Assembly (NCBI RefSeq): GCF_050030965.1
Contig: NZ_CP188297.1
Location: forward strand, 1,860,001-1,924,000
Direction: 5' to 3'
DNA: 64,000 bases
Origin: Glutamicibacter sp002979865
GTDB lineage: Bacteria > Actinomycetota > Actinomycetes > Actinomycetales > Micrococcaceae
Shown here: piece after piece, positions 9,090 to 17,097 of the stretch
Layout: each line of letters opens with the position of its first letter
How positions within the stretch are numbered: position 1 is the first letter of the stretch
Notes under the pieces: generated by a model
Database searches by the model: none
What the model was told of the DNA's origin: nothing
Seen by the model: the letters and a program-made list of their open reading frames with translations, nothing else
Made by a program: the position numbers and the translations under genes

Positions 9090-9271
9090 GACACTGGCTC
9101 CTGAAACGGGCTATTGCGCATCCGGTCCGCAGCGGGCCGGCACTGCCGGGACCTGCAGCGTTTGATGCCGTTCGCCGAGCTGCCTGCGCGGACGCGGGAA
9201 TGCGGCTAGTTGGTGGATCCCGGGTGGCGCGATCCCAGCCGCCTGGAATGCAGTTGCGGCAAGCCTGCGTA

Positions 9272-9330
9272 GGGTTTGGCCGTCAAGCTGGCGCCCAGGG
9301 ATTCCAAAGCGTCAGGGACGACGGAGCAGT
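9272..9330 (-). pseudogene. ArsR C-terminal remnant
   Basis: The minus strand encodes SVVPDALESLGASLTAKP, matching the C-terminus of the intact ArsR at 13513 (SVVPGALESLGSSLAPKG) with several substitutions. The remnant stops at 9330, where sequence identical to the inside of acr3 begins. The helix-turn-helix and sensor parts are gone. The arsR tails are clearly diverged, unlike the almost identical acr3 segment beside it. Confidence 0.7.
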
Positions 9331-10054
9331 CCTGATCATTGTGGGGCTGGCCCGCTGCATCGCCATGGTGTTCATCTGGAATGATCTGGCCTGCGGGGAC
9401 CGGGAAGCGGCCGCGGTGCTGGTGGCCATCAACTCGGTCTTCCAGGTCATCGCCTTCGGTGCCCTGGGCTGGTTCTACCTGCAGCTGCTGCCATCGTGGC
9501 TGGGGCTGGAAACCACCAGCGCCGAGTTCTCCATTGCCGCCATCACCGCCTCGGTGCTGGTCTTCCTGGGCATTCCGCTGGTGGCCGGCTACCTGACCCG
9601 TACCCTGGGCGAAAAGGCCAAGGGCCGCGACTGGTACGAGGGAAAATTCCTGCCGAAAATCGGGCCGTGGGCACTGTACGGGCTGCTGTTCACCATCGTG
9701 CTGCTCTTCGCATTGCAGGGCGATAACATCATCTCCAAGCCCCTGGATGTGCTGCGCATGGCGATCCCGCTGCTGATCTACTTCGTGGTGGTCTTCGGTG
9801 CCGGAATGCTCATCGGCCACTGGCTGAAGCTGGGTTACCCGCGCACCACCACCTTGGCGTTCACCGCCGCCGGCAACAACTTCGAGCTGGCCATCGCGGT
9901 AGCCATCGCCACCTTCGGTGCCACCAGCGGCCAGGCCCTGGCCGGCGTGGTCGGCCCGCTGATCGAGGTGCCGATCCTGGTTGCCTTGGTCTACGTGGCC
10001 CTGTGGTCCCGGAAATTCTTCCCGGCTGTAAGCACTTCGACTACTTCTTCCTAA
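9331..10054 (+). pseudogene. acr3 fragment (5'-truncated arsenite efflux permease)
   Basis: This matches the intact Acr3 from residue 123 to its C-terminus. It lacks the first four or so membrane segments and the start. The DNA is almost identical to 14361-15084 (offset 5,030 bp; only a few mismatches found, for example 9346 and 9853-9854). The frame stays open into upstream DNA, but that leader overlaps the CDGSH gene in another frame and is not Acr3-like. Without the N-terminal half it should not transport arsenite. Confidence 0.85.
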
Positions 10055-10065
10055 GGACAACACCC

Positions 10066-10476
10066 ATGACTGCTGCCGAAAAGCCTTCAGTTCTCTTTGT
10101 CTGCGTGCACAATGCAGGGCGTTCCCAGATGGCCGCCGCCTTCCTCTCCCACCTCTCCGGAGGGCGCATTGAGGTCCGCTCGGCCGGATCCGCCCCGGCT
10201 GATTCGGTTAACCCGGCCGCCGTGGAAGCCATGAAAGAAGTCGGCATCGACATGTCCTTGGAAATCCCCAAGGTGCTGACCACCGAAGCCGTGAAGGACT
10301 CCGATGTGGTGATCACTATGGGCTGCGGAGATGCCTGCCCATTCTTCCCGGGCAAAGAATACCTTGACTGGAAAATCGCCGATCCGCAGGATGTGACATT
10401 CGAGAAGACCAGCAAGATCTTCAGCGATATCGAGACTCGCGTTAACGATCTGTGGGAGCGTATCAAGGGCACCTAG
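10066..10476 (+). CDS. arsC: Arsenate reductase ArsC, chimeric copy
   Basis: 136 residues of the low-molecular-weight phosphatase-like ArsC family, which reduces arsenate to arsenite in the cytoplasm. The P-loop is CVHNAGRS (Cys13-x5-Arg19), followed by MGCGDACPFFPGK. Up to about residue 96 it is nearly identical to the second copy at 15096. Beyond nucleotide 10355 the sequence diverges sharply (EYLDWKIADPQDVTFEKT here, RYEDWKLEDPAGQGIDGV there). The frame is intact, so it may still be functional. A strong terminator follows at 10542. Confidence 0.85.
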   Translation: MTAAEKPSVLFVCVHNAGRSQMAAAFLSHLSGGRIEVRSAGSAPADSVNPAAVEAMKEVGIDMSLEIPKVLTTEAVKDSDVVITMGCGDACPFFPGKEYLDWKIADPQDVTFEKTSKIFSDIETRVNDLWERIKGT

Positions 10477-10875
10477 TCTCGCTCTTGGCGAGGAGCCAGG
10501 CAGGCATGGCTTCCATGCTTCCAGTGAGTCCTAGTTCAACGCCAAAAGGCCTGGCGTCTGCCAGGCCTTTTGGTTTGGAAACCGCATACTCCCTAGTGCG
10601 GATAGTAGAAAGCTTTCGCAGAACCCGGCGCGCAGCACCCAGCTAGTTTGCATGGGCTTCAATTGCAGCTCTTACCGCGAATTTCTGCGCTCAGATCGAG
10701 TCCGAGGCGCCGCGGGAAAACGGTGAGGCCACCGGCTGGTAAGCGAGAACCTGCGCCAAGAGCGGTTCGAATTCTTCTAACTGGGCCAACTATCGCGGAC
10801 CAGTTCAAAACCCCCGCCGAGCATTTGCACGGATTTTTATCGGCAGCCTGGCTGCCCGTGCTTGCCTGCGCCCTC
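10477..10875. other. Intergenic stretch after the chimeric ars locus
   Basis: Apart from the terminator at 10542-10573 I see no gene or element in these 400 bp. Its far end carries the convergent sulP stop. Confidence 0.5.
10542..10573 (+). terminator. Strong hairpin terminator
   Basis: Perfect 14-bp stem CCAAAAGGCCTGGC / GCCAGGCCTTTTGG with a 4-nt loop. The A/T runs sit inside the stem, so it can act in both directions. Confidence 0.85.
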
Positions 10876-12399
10876 TTAGTGCTCGCCGCCGAGCTTTCCG
10901 CCTAGGCGTTCGCGCATCTTCAGGCTGGCGGTATTCAGACCCTCGATCTGAACGGTTTTGCCGTATTTCTCGTACTTCTCCGTAATGGCATCCAGCGATG
11001 CGATGGTAGAGGCGTCCCACAGGTGCGAGTTGTACATGTCGATGACCACGCGGTCCGGATCCTCGGCGTAGTGGAACTGGGTGTAGAGATCGTTGGAGGA
11101 GGCGAAGAAGAGCTCGCCATTGACCTCATACTTGGCGATCTGCTCCCCGAAGTGCTCCGCCAGGCGGCGTTCCACGGTGACCAGATGGGCCACCCGGTTG
11201 GCGAAGAGCACCATCGCGGTGAGCACGCCCACCCCGACGCCGATGGCCAGGTTGTGGGTGGCGACCGTGAAAGCCACGGTGATGAGCATGACCGTGGTTT
11301 CGCTCTTGGGCATCATGCGCAGCGTGGAAGGGCGGATGCTGTGCCAGTCGAAGGTGGCTATGGAAACGAAGATCATTACCGCGACCAGTGCGGCCATCGG
11401 GATCAGCGCCACGATGTCGCCCAGTGCCACGACCAGGATCAGCAGGAAGGTTCCGGCCAGGAAGGTGGAGATGCGGGTGCGTGCCCCGGAGGCCTTGACG
11501 TTGATCATGGTCTGCCCGATCATCGCGCAGCCGCCCATGCCGCCGAAGAATCCGGTGATGATATTCGCCGCGCCCTGGCCCCAGGATTCGCGGGTCTTGT
11601 TCGAGTGGGTGTCGGTGACGTCATCGACCAGCTTGGCGGTCATCAAGGACTCGAGCAGGCCGACGAAGGCCATGGCCAGTGCGTAGGGGAAGAGCACCTG
11701 CAGGGTTTCGAGGTTCAGCGGGATATCCGGGAAGAATAGTGTTGGAAGGGACTCGGGCAGCTGGCCCTTGTCTCCCACGGTGGGTACGGCAACCGAGGCG
11801 AATACGGTGATCAGCGTCAGCAGCACGATAGCCACCAGCGGGGCGGGGATGGCGGTGGTCAGCTTGGGCAGGCCGAAGACGATCAGCAGGCCCAGGGCCA
11901 CCAGCGGGTAGACCAGCCACGGGACCCCGAGCAGCTCGGGGACCTGGGAGAGGAAGATCAGGATGGCCAGCGCGTTGACGAATCCGACCATGACTTGGCG
12001 GGGGATGAAGCGCATCAGCTTGGCCACGCCCAGCAGGGCCAGTACCACCTGGAAGGCGCCTGCCATGATGACTGCGGCGATGAAGTAGTCCACGCCGTGG
12101 CTGGCTACCAGCGGTGCGATGACCAGCGCGATGGCGCCGGTGGCCGCGGAGATCATCGCGGGGCGTCCGCCGAAGAAGGAGATGGACACGGCCATGGTGA
12201 AGGAGGCGAAGAGCCCGATGCGCGGGTCAACTCCGGCGATGATCGAGAAGGCGATGGCCTCGGGGATCAGGGCCAGGGCCACGACCAGGCCTGCCAGCAC
12301 CTCTGTTTTCAGCAGCCGCGGTGATTTCAGGGTGCGCAATACCGATTGGCGCTCGGTGGGACTCAGTGCGGAAGGATCCGCTGTGGTGCTGGTGCTCAT
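10876..12399 (-). CDS. SulP family anion transporter with STAS domain
   Basis: 507 residues. An N-terminal SulP core has multiple membrane helices from about residue 35 (TEVLAGLVVALALIPEAIAF is the family-typical first segment) to about 395. A C-terminal STAS domain follows (YEVNGELFFASSNDL, then VVIDMYNSHLWDAST). SulP proteins carry sulfate, bicarbonate or other anions. It lies between two ars loci but nothing in the sequence ties it to arsenic oxyanions. It is divergent from the merR-type gene at 12587. Confidence 0.9.
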   Translation of the reverse strand: MSTSTTADPSALSPTERQSVLRTLKSPRLLKTEVLAGLVVALALIPEAIAFSIIAGVDPRIGLFASFTMAVSISFFGGRPAMISAATGAIALVIAPLVASHGVDYFIAAVIMAGAFQVVLALLGVAKLMRFIPRQVMVGFVNALAILIFLSQVPELLGVPWLVYPLVALGLLIVFGLPKLTTAIPAPLVAIVLLTLITVFASVAVPTVGDKGQLPESLPTLFFPDIPLNLETLQVLFPYALAMAFVGLLESLMTAKLVDDVTDTHSNKTRESWGQGAANIITGFFGGMGGCAMIGQTMINVKASGARTRISTFLAGTFLLILVVALGDIVALIPMAALVAVMIFVSIATFDWHSIRPSTLRMMPKSETTVMLITVAFTVATHNLAIGVGVGVLTAMVLFANRVAHLVTVERRLAEHFGEQIAKYEVNGELFFASSNDLYTQFHYAEDPDRVVIDMYNSHLWDASTIASLDAITEKYEKYGKTVQIEGLNTASLKMRERLGGKLGGEH

Positions 12400-12537
12400 G
12401 GATGAGCTCCCTTCGTTTCAAGCCAGTAAGCGTGGGGCACGTGCAGTGCGTAGAATTCATGGGATGGGCATCATTGCGCCGCAGACGAGGCAAGAGCTGC
12501 CGGAGCGGTCGTAGACCTGATGCCGTCGAATATAACT

Positions 12538-12557
12538 CTAACCTAACGTAAGGGTAG
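12538..12557. promoter_or_regulatory. Dyad in the sulP-merR intergenic region (candidate MerR operator)
   Basis: The sequence CTAACCTAACGTAAGGGTAG pairs in 8 of 10 positions around its centre. It lies about 30 bp before the MerR-type start, where such regulators commonly bind between promoter elements of their own operon. Its assignment to this regulator is an inference. Confidence 0.5.
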
Positions 12558-12586
12558 GGTTGTAATTGGAGGAAACGGAGGACTTC

Positions 12587-12976
12587 ATGGATCAAGCGAA
12601 GACCGAAGGTGCGGGCGGTTCGATGCATATCGGTGACATGGTCGAGGCTACCGGCCTGTCGCATCGCACCATCCGCCACTACGACGAGGTGGGGTTGCTG
12701 CCGGCGAGCACCCGCAGCGAAGGCGGTTTCCGGATCTATACCGACTCGGATCTGGCCCGCATGCTGGTGATCCGATCGATGAAGCCGCTGGGCTTCTCGC
12801 TGGAGGAAATGGGGGAGCTGCTTGACGCGGTGGACGCGCTCGCGGCAGATCCGCAGGACTCCGTCGCCCGGGCCAAGCTCGATGACTACACCCAGCGTGC
12901 CAGCGCCAAGCGCGACAAGCTCGCGCTGAACTTGCAGCGTGCCGAGTCCTTCATCGCGGACCTTCGCACCAAGTAG
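12587..12976 (+). CDS. MerR family transcriptional regulator
   Basis: 129 residues. The N-terminal winged helix-turn-helix is complete (MHIGDMVEATGLSHRTIRHY, then DEVGLLPASTRSEGGFRIY), followed by a coiled dimer helix (AKLDDYTQRASAKRDKLALNL). There is no C-terminal metal-binding Cys pair, so it is not a classical metal sensor. The ATG at 12587 is preferred over an upstream TTG because CGGAGGA lies just before it. It is followed 9 bp later by the acetyltransferase gene, so the two form an operon. Confidence 0.85.
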   Translation: MDQAKTEGAGGSMHIGDMVEATGLSHRTIRHYDEVGLLPASTRSEGGFRIYTDSDLARMLVIRSMKPLGFSLEEMGELLDAVDALAADPQDSVARAKLDDYTQRASAKRDKLALNLQRAESFIADLRTK

Positions 12977-12985
12977 GCCGGAAGC

Positions 12986-13483
12986 ATGGAGATCCGCTTA
13001 GCCGCGATGGCGCAGAACCACTGGGCGGATATCGCCCGCATCTATGCCAGCGGCATCGAGACCGGCCTGGCCACCTTCGAATCCGAGGTGCCGGCACGCG
13101 AGAAGTTCTTCGCGGCGAAAATTCCTGCATTGTCGCTGGTGGCCGTTGCGCCCGATGCCAAGGTTCTTGGCTGGGCTGCGGCCAGCCCGGTTTCGGCCCG
13201 CCCGGCCTACCTCGGCGTGGTGGAGCACTCCGTGTACATTGATCCGGATTATGCCGGATGCGGCGTTGGCGCCCGGCTGCTGGCCGAGCTGATCGCCCGG
13301 GCAAGGAAAGAAGATTACTGGATGGTGCAGTCGGCCGTCATTGCCGGCAACGAAGCCAGCAGGGCGCTGCATGCCAGGGCAGGGTTCCGCGAGGTTGGCC
13401 GGCGCGAGCGGATTGCCCAGGGTGCCCGAGGGGCAGTGGCGGGGCAGTGGCTGGATACCGTCCTGTATGAGCTCAGGCTCTAG
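12986..13483 (+). CDS. GNAT acetyltransferase of the PAT/ArsN type
   Basis: 165 residues resembling phosphinothricin acetyltransferases: GIETGLATFESEVP in the N-terminal part, HSVYIDPDYAGCGVGARLL as the acetyl-CoA loop, then NEASRALHARAGFREVG. Members next to ars genes (ArsN) acetylate the amino group of arsinothricin, and others act on phosphinothricin or methionine derivatives. It is cotranscribed with the MerR gene and convergent with arsR. The ArsN role is inferred from context; generic PAT activity is the alternative. Confidence 0.75.
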   Translation: MEIRLAAMAQNHWADIARIYASGIETGLATFESEVPAREKFFAAKIPALSLVAVAPDAKVLGWAAASPVSARPAYLGVVEHSVYIDPDYAGCGVGARLLAELIARARKEDYWMVQSAVIAGNEASRALHARAGFREVGRRERIAQGARGAVAGQWLDTVLYELRL

Positions 13484-13512
13484 GTAGCGCCCTGCCCAGG
13501 TGGGTCTGCGGC

Positions 13513-13887
13513 CTAGCCCTTGGGTGCCAGGCTGGATCCTAGGGATTCCAAAGCGCCAGGGACGACGGAGTAGTACGCCCACACCCCGCGCTTTTCGCGG
13601 TGCAGGATTCCGGCCTCCACCAGGATTTTCAGGTGGTGCGAGACCGTCGGCTGCTTGAGGCCCAATGGTTCGGGCAGGTCGCAGACGCACGTCTCGGCCG
13701 ATTCGCTGGCGGAGACGATGGACAGGATGCGCAGGCGGTTGGGATCGCCCAGGGCCTTGAAGCGCAGCGCCAACGCTTCGGCCTGCCCGGCGTTGAGGAT
13801 TGCCTCGCCTTGGGATGGCGTGCAGCAGGCGTCGGCTGCCGGTACTGGGGAAGTTTCTCCGGCAGGATTCACGGTGGCTGTGCTCAC
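13513..13887 (-). CDS. arsR: ArsR family arsenite-responsive repressor
   Basis: 124 residues from a GTG start; a TTG at 13926 is possible but would overlap the acr3 promoter. The winged-helix recognition region is GLKQPTVSHHLKILVEAGIL. An adjacent Cys pair near residues 21-22 (DACCTPSQ) and Cys67/69 (ETCVCDLPEP) match the As(III) site of Corynebacterium ArsR, unlike the CVC of E. coli. It is divergent from acr3, and a perfect operator-like palindrome lies between. It should repress both directions until arsenite binds. Confidence 0.9.
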   Translation of the reverse strand: MSTATVNPAGETSPVPAADACCTPSQGEAILNAGQAEALALRFKALGDPNRLRILSIVSASESAETCVCDLPEPLGLKQPTVSHHLKILVEAGILHREKRGVWAYYSVVPGALESLGSSLAPKG

Positions 13888-13919
13888 GGGCCTTGGCTCT
13901 TTTCTTCTGGCGCCAGAGA

Positions 13920-13949
13920 TTGACAAACGTCGATATGTTTCATCATACT
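13920..13949 (+). promoter_or_regulatory. Candidate acr3 promoter
   Basis: TTGACA (13920-13925) and CATACT (13944-13949) with an 18-bp spacer, followed by the ArsR-type palindrome. The placement fits a repressible acr3-arsC-arsO promoter. Confidence 0.55.
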
Positions 13950-13954
13950 CAAAA

Positions 13955-13972
13955 CATCGACAATCGTCGATG
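13955..13972. promoter_or_regulatory. Candidate ArsR operator
   Basis: Perfect inverted repeat CATCGAC-AATC-GTCGATG between arsR and acr3. A related half site (CGTCGATATG) lies at 13929-13938. Confidence 0.7.
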
Positions 13973-13995
13973 CCTATTCTTGGAGTGATGAATCA

Positions 13996-15084
13996 GTGGC
14001 ACCCGCGCCTGCGCTAGACACTGCCCCCGTGGCGGCAAAACTTTCCTTCCTGGACCGCTACCTGGCCCTGTGGATCCTGCTGGCCATGGGCGTCGGCTTG
14101 GGTCTGGGCCGCATCTTCCCTCAGCTGGGCGAGCTGCTGGACCGCTTCACCGTGGCCGGGGTCTCGGTACCCATCGCCATCGGCCTGCTGGTCATGATGT
14201 ATCCGGTGCTGGCCAAGGTCCGCTACAACGAAACCGGCCGCGTGCTGGCCGACAAGAAGCTGATGATCACCTCGCTGGTGATCAACTGGGTCCTGGCCCC
14301 GGCGTTCATGTTCGTCCTGGCCTGGGTATTCCTGGCAGACCTGCCCGAATACCGCACCGGCCTGATCATTGTGGGCCTGGCCCGCTGCATCGCCATGGTG
14401 TTCATCTGGAATGATCTGGCCTGCGGGGACCGGGAAGCGGCCGCGGTGCTGGTGGCCATCAACTCGGTCTTCCAGGTCATCGCCTTCGGTGCCCTGGGCT
14501 GGTTCTACCTGCAGCTGCTGCCATCGTGGCTGGGGCTGGAAACCACCAGCGCCGAGTTCTCCATTGCCGCCATCACCGCCTCGGTGCTGGTCTTCCTGGG
14601 CATTCCGCTGGTGGCCGGCTACCTGACCCGTACCCTGGGCGAAAAGGCCAAGGGCCGCGACTGGTACGAGGGAAAATTCCTGCCGAAAATCGGGCCGTGG
14701 GCACTGTACGGGCTGCTGTTCACCATCGTGCTGCTCTTCGCATTGCAGGGCGATAACATCATCTCCAAGCCCCTGGATGTGCTGCGCATGGCGATCCCGC
14801 TGCTGATCTACTTCGTGGTGGTCTTCGGTGCCGGAATGCTCATCGGCCACTGGCTGAAGCTGGGTTACCCGCGCACCACCACTCTGGCGTTCACCGCCGC
14901 CGGCAACAACTTCGAGCTGGCCATCGCGGTAGCCATCGCCACCTTCGGTGCCACCAGCGGCCAGGCCCTGGCCGGCGTGGTCGGCCCGCTGATCGAGGTG
15001 CCGATCCTGGTTGCCTTGGTCTACGTGGCCCTGTGGTCCCGGAAATTCTTCCCGGCTGTAAGCACTTCGACTACTTCTTCCTAA
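13996..15084 (+). CDS. acr3: Arsenite efflux permease Acr3
   Basis: 362 residues with about ten membrane segments, an Acr3-family As(III)/H+ antiporter. The essential Cys is in GLARCIAMVFIW (Cys131), and a conserved Glu is in the late segment (GPLIEVPILV). It starts at GTG; TTGGAG lies about ten bases before. The nearby ATG at 13988 is out of frame and stops quickly. It heads an acr3-arsC-arsO operon. Its 3' two thirds are duplicated at 9331. Confidence 0.95.
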   Translation: MAPAPALDTAPVAAKLSFLDRYLALWILLAMGVGLGLGRIFPQLGELLDRFTVAGVSVPIAIGLLVMMYPVLAKVRYNETGRVLADKKLMITSLVINWVLAPAFMFVLAWVFLADLPEYRTGLIIVGLARCIAMVFIWNDLACGDREAAAVLVAINSVFQVIAFGALGWFYLQLLPSWLGLETTSAEFSIAAITASVLVFLGIPLVAGYLTRTLGEKAKGRDWYEGKFLPKIGPWALYGLLFTIVLLFALQGDNIISKPLDVLRMAIPLLIYFVVVFGAGMLIGHWLKLGYPRTTTLAFTAAGNNFELAIAVAIATFGATSGQALAGVVGPLIEVPILVALVYVALWSRKFFPAVSTSTTSS

Positions 15085-15095
15085 GGACAACACCC

Positions 15096-15509
15096 ATGAC
15101 TGCTGCCGAAAAGCCTTCAGTTCTCTTTGTCTGCGTGCACAATGCAGGGCGTTCCCAGATGGCCGCCGCCTTCCTCTCCCACCTCTCCGGAGGGCGCATT
15201 GAGGTCCGCTCGGCCGGATCCGCCCCGGCTGATTCGGTTAACCCGGCCGCCGTGGAAGCCATGAAAGAAGTCGGCATCGACATGTCCTTGGAAATCCCCA
15301 AGGTGCTGACCACCGAAGCCGTGAAAGACTCCGATGTGGTGATCACCATGGGCTGCGGAGATGCCTGCCCATTCTTCCCGGGCAAGCGCTATGAAGACTG
15401 GAAGCTGGAAGACCCCGCAGGGCAGGGCATTGACGGCGTGCGGCCAATCCGTGATGAAATCCGTGCCCGGATTGAGAACCTCATCGCCGACCTGCTGCCG
15501 GCCAGCTAA
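15096..15509 (+). CDS. arsC: Arsenate reductase ArsC
   Basis: 137 residues with the Cys13-x5-Arg19 P-loop (CVHNAGRS) and GCGDACPFFPGKRYEDWKLEDP, the usual actinobacterial ArsC tail. No additional redox Cys pair as in the thioredoxin-coupled enzymes is seen, so a mycothiol/mycoredoxin-dependent mechanism as in Corynebacterium ArsC1/2 is likely (family knowledge plus inference). It lies 11 bp after acr3. Confidence 0.92.
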   Translation: MTAAEKPSVLFVCVHNAGRSQMAAAFLSHLSGGRIEVRSAGSAPADSVNPAAVEAMKEVGIDMSLEIPKVLTTEAVKDSDVVITMGCGDACPFFPGKRYEDWKLEDPAGQGIDGVRPIRDEIRARIENLIADLLPAS

Positions 15510-15551
15510 GCGCAGACCGTCTCCAGAATTCCAGCAGCCAAGGAGAAACCC

Positions 15552-16979
15552 ATGCAGGAGAACCTTCCAGTCATCGTCATCGGCGCCGGCCCCATCGGCC
15601 TTGCTACCGCCGCCCACCTGCGCGAACGCGGGCTGGAAGTGCTTGTCCTGGAAGCCGGGGACAGCGCCGGCGCCGCAATAGCCCAGTGGTCCCACATCAA
15701 GCTCTTCTCCCCATGGCGCTTCAATATCGATGCGGCCGCCCGCCGGCTGCTGGAAACCCCCAGCGAGGGATACGCAGGAGGCTGGGAAGCGCCGCGGATC
15801 ACCAAGCTTCCCACCGGCGCGGAGTTGGTCAGCGAATATCTCCAGCCGCTGGCCGCCCACCCGGAATTGTCACCGCGCATCCGCTACGGCCACCGCGTGG
15901 CGAAGATCAGCCGCGTGCTGGCCGACGGCCGCGGTGCCGACAAGGCACGCACCGCGCACCGCGATGAAGCCCCGTTCCTGGTGCGCACCGAAACTCCGGG
16001 CGGCCCGGTGGATCTTCTCGGCCGTGCCGTGGTTGACGCCAGTGGCACCTGGAACCAGCCAAGCCCGGTAGGCCGGGCCGGAATCCAGGCCATCGGCGAA
16101 GCGCAGGCGCGCGAGCGCGGCTTCATCATCTGCGGGCTGCCTGATCCGCTGGGCGCCGATGAGCAGGAGCTCGCGGGCAAGAAATTGCTGGTGCTTGGCG
16201 CCGGGCATTCGGCGGCGAATACCGTCATTGCCCTGGGCCGGTTGCAGAAGAAGTTCCCGGACATTCGGATCCTTTGGGGCCTGCGCGGGGCGGCCAACCC
16301 GATCCGGCTCTACGGTGGCGGAGCTGCTGACCAGCTACCAGCCCGGGGCCAGCTGGGCACGTCGCTGCGCCGGCTGGTGGAGAACGGCAACGTGGAACTG
16401 CTGGAAAATGTCTCCGTCGCTTCGATGAGCGCAGGGGATCAGCTGTCCGTATCGCTGGCTGACGGGCGCGAGCTGGGCGTTGACCGCATCATCGCCGCCA
16501 CCGGTTTCCGCCCGGATCTGCAGATGCTCTCCGAACTGCGCCTGGACCTGGATGAATGCGTTGAAGCCCCGCGCCAGCTCGGGCCATTGATCGATCCGGA
16601 ATTCCACAGCTGCGGAACGGTCAGCGCGCACGGCGAAAAGCAATTGGCGCACCCGGAAAAGAACTTCTACATCGTTGGAATGAAGAGCTATGGACGGGCT
16701 CCGACGTTCCTGATGGCTACCGGCTACGAGCAGGTGCGCTCCATTGCCGCTGCCTTGTCCGGCGATGCCGACGGGGCAGGCCGGGTTGAACTGGATCTGC
16801 CGGAAACCGGGGTCTGCTCCACGGATCTGGGCGGTTCCTGCGATGCCCCCGCGGACGGCGGCACCGCCAGCGGAACCGAGCCCGCCGAAGCGGCCGGCTG
16901 CTGCACCTCGCCGCAGCCGGTGAGCCTGGGATTGGCCACAGGAACACGGCACGGCAACAGCGAAGTGGCCGCCCAGTAA
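15552..16979 (+). CDS. FAD/NAD(P)-dependent oxidoreductase of the ArsO type
   Basis: 475 residues with two Rossmann motifs: VIVIGAGPIGLATAAHL at residues 6-22 (FAD) and KLLVLGAGHSAANTVIALG near 213 (NAD(P)H). It has an IIAATGFRPDL motif near 315 typical of flavin-containing monooxygenase-like proteins. The tail is Cys- and Gly-rich (CDAPADGG, then AAGCCTSPQPV), which could bind thiophilic metalloid. Similar flavoproteins (ArsO) sit in Streptomyces ars operons; the reaction is not established. It is the last gene before a strong terminator. Confidence 0.8.
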   Translation: MQENLPVIVIGAGPIGLATAAHLRERGLEVLVLEAGDSAGAAIAQWSHIKLFSPWRFNIDAAARRLLETPSEGYAGGWEAPRITKLPTGAELVSEYLQPLAAHPELSPRIRYGHRVAKISRVLADGRGADKARTAHRDEAPFLVRTETPGGPVDLLGRAVVDASGTWNQPSPVGRAGIQAIGEAQARERGFIICGLPDPLGADEQELAGKKLLVLGAGHSAANTVIALGRLQKKFPDIRILWGLRGAANPIRLYGGGAADQLPARGQLGTSLRRLVENGNVELLENVSVASMSAGDQLSVSLADGRELGVDRIIAATGFRPDLQMLSELRLDLDECVEAPRQLGPLIDPEFHSCGTVSAHGEKQLAHPEKNFYIVGMKSYGRAPTFLMATGYEQVRSIAAALSGDADGAGRVELDLPETGVCSTDLGGSCDAPADGGTASGTEPAEAAGCCTSPQPVSLGLATGTRHGNSEVAAQ

Positions 16980-17017
16980 GCCTGCTTGGGCAAGGGGCGA
17001 TCGCCACGGAAACTCGA

Positions 17018-17065
17018 TGGAGCCAAGGGGCAGCGCGGCATATGCCGCGTTGCCCCTTGGCTCCA
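17018..17065 (+). terminator. Terminator of the ars operon
   Basis: A stem of over 20 bp with one mismatch (starting TGGAGCCAAGGGGCAGCGCG) followed on the plus strand by TTTTCTTT. It may serve both this operon and the convergent ABC operon. Confidence 0.85.
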
Positions 17066-17097
17066 TTTTCTTTCCAGGGCCGGGATAGGCCCGCGTT

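Noticed and set aside
9011..10054. Open frame joining the acr3 fragment to upstream sequence as a possible fusion protein
   Set aside because: The first 100 codons overlap the CDGSH gene in another frame and have no homology; the join is accidental.
10876..12399. SulP transporter as an arsenate or arsenite carrier
   Set aside because: Only position between ars loci suggests this; the sequence is an ordinary SulP-STAS protein.
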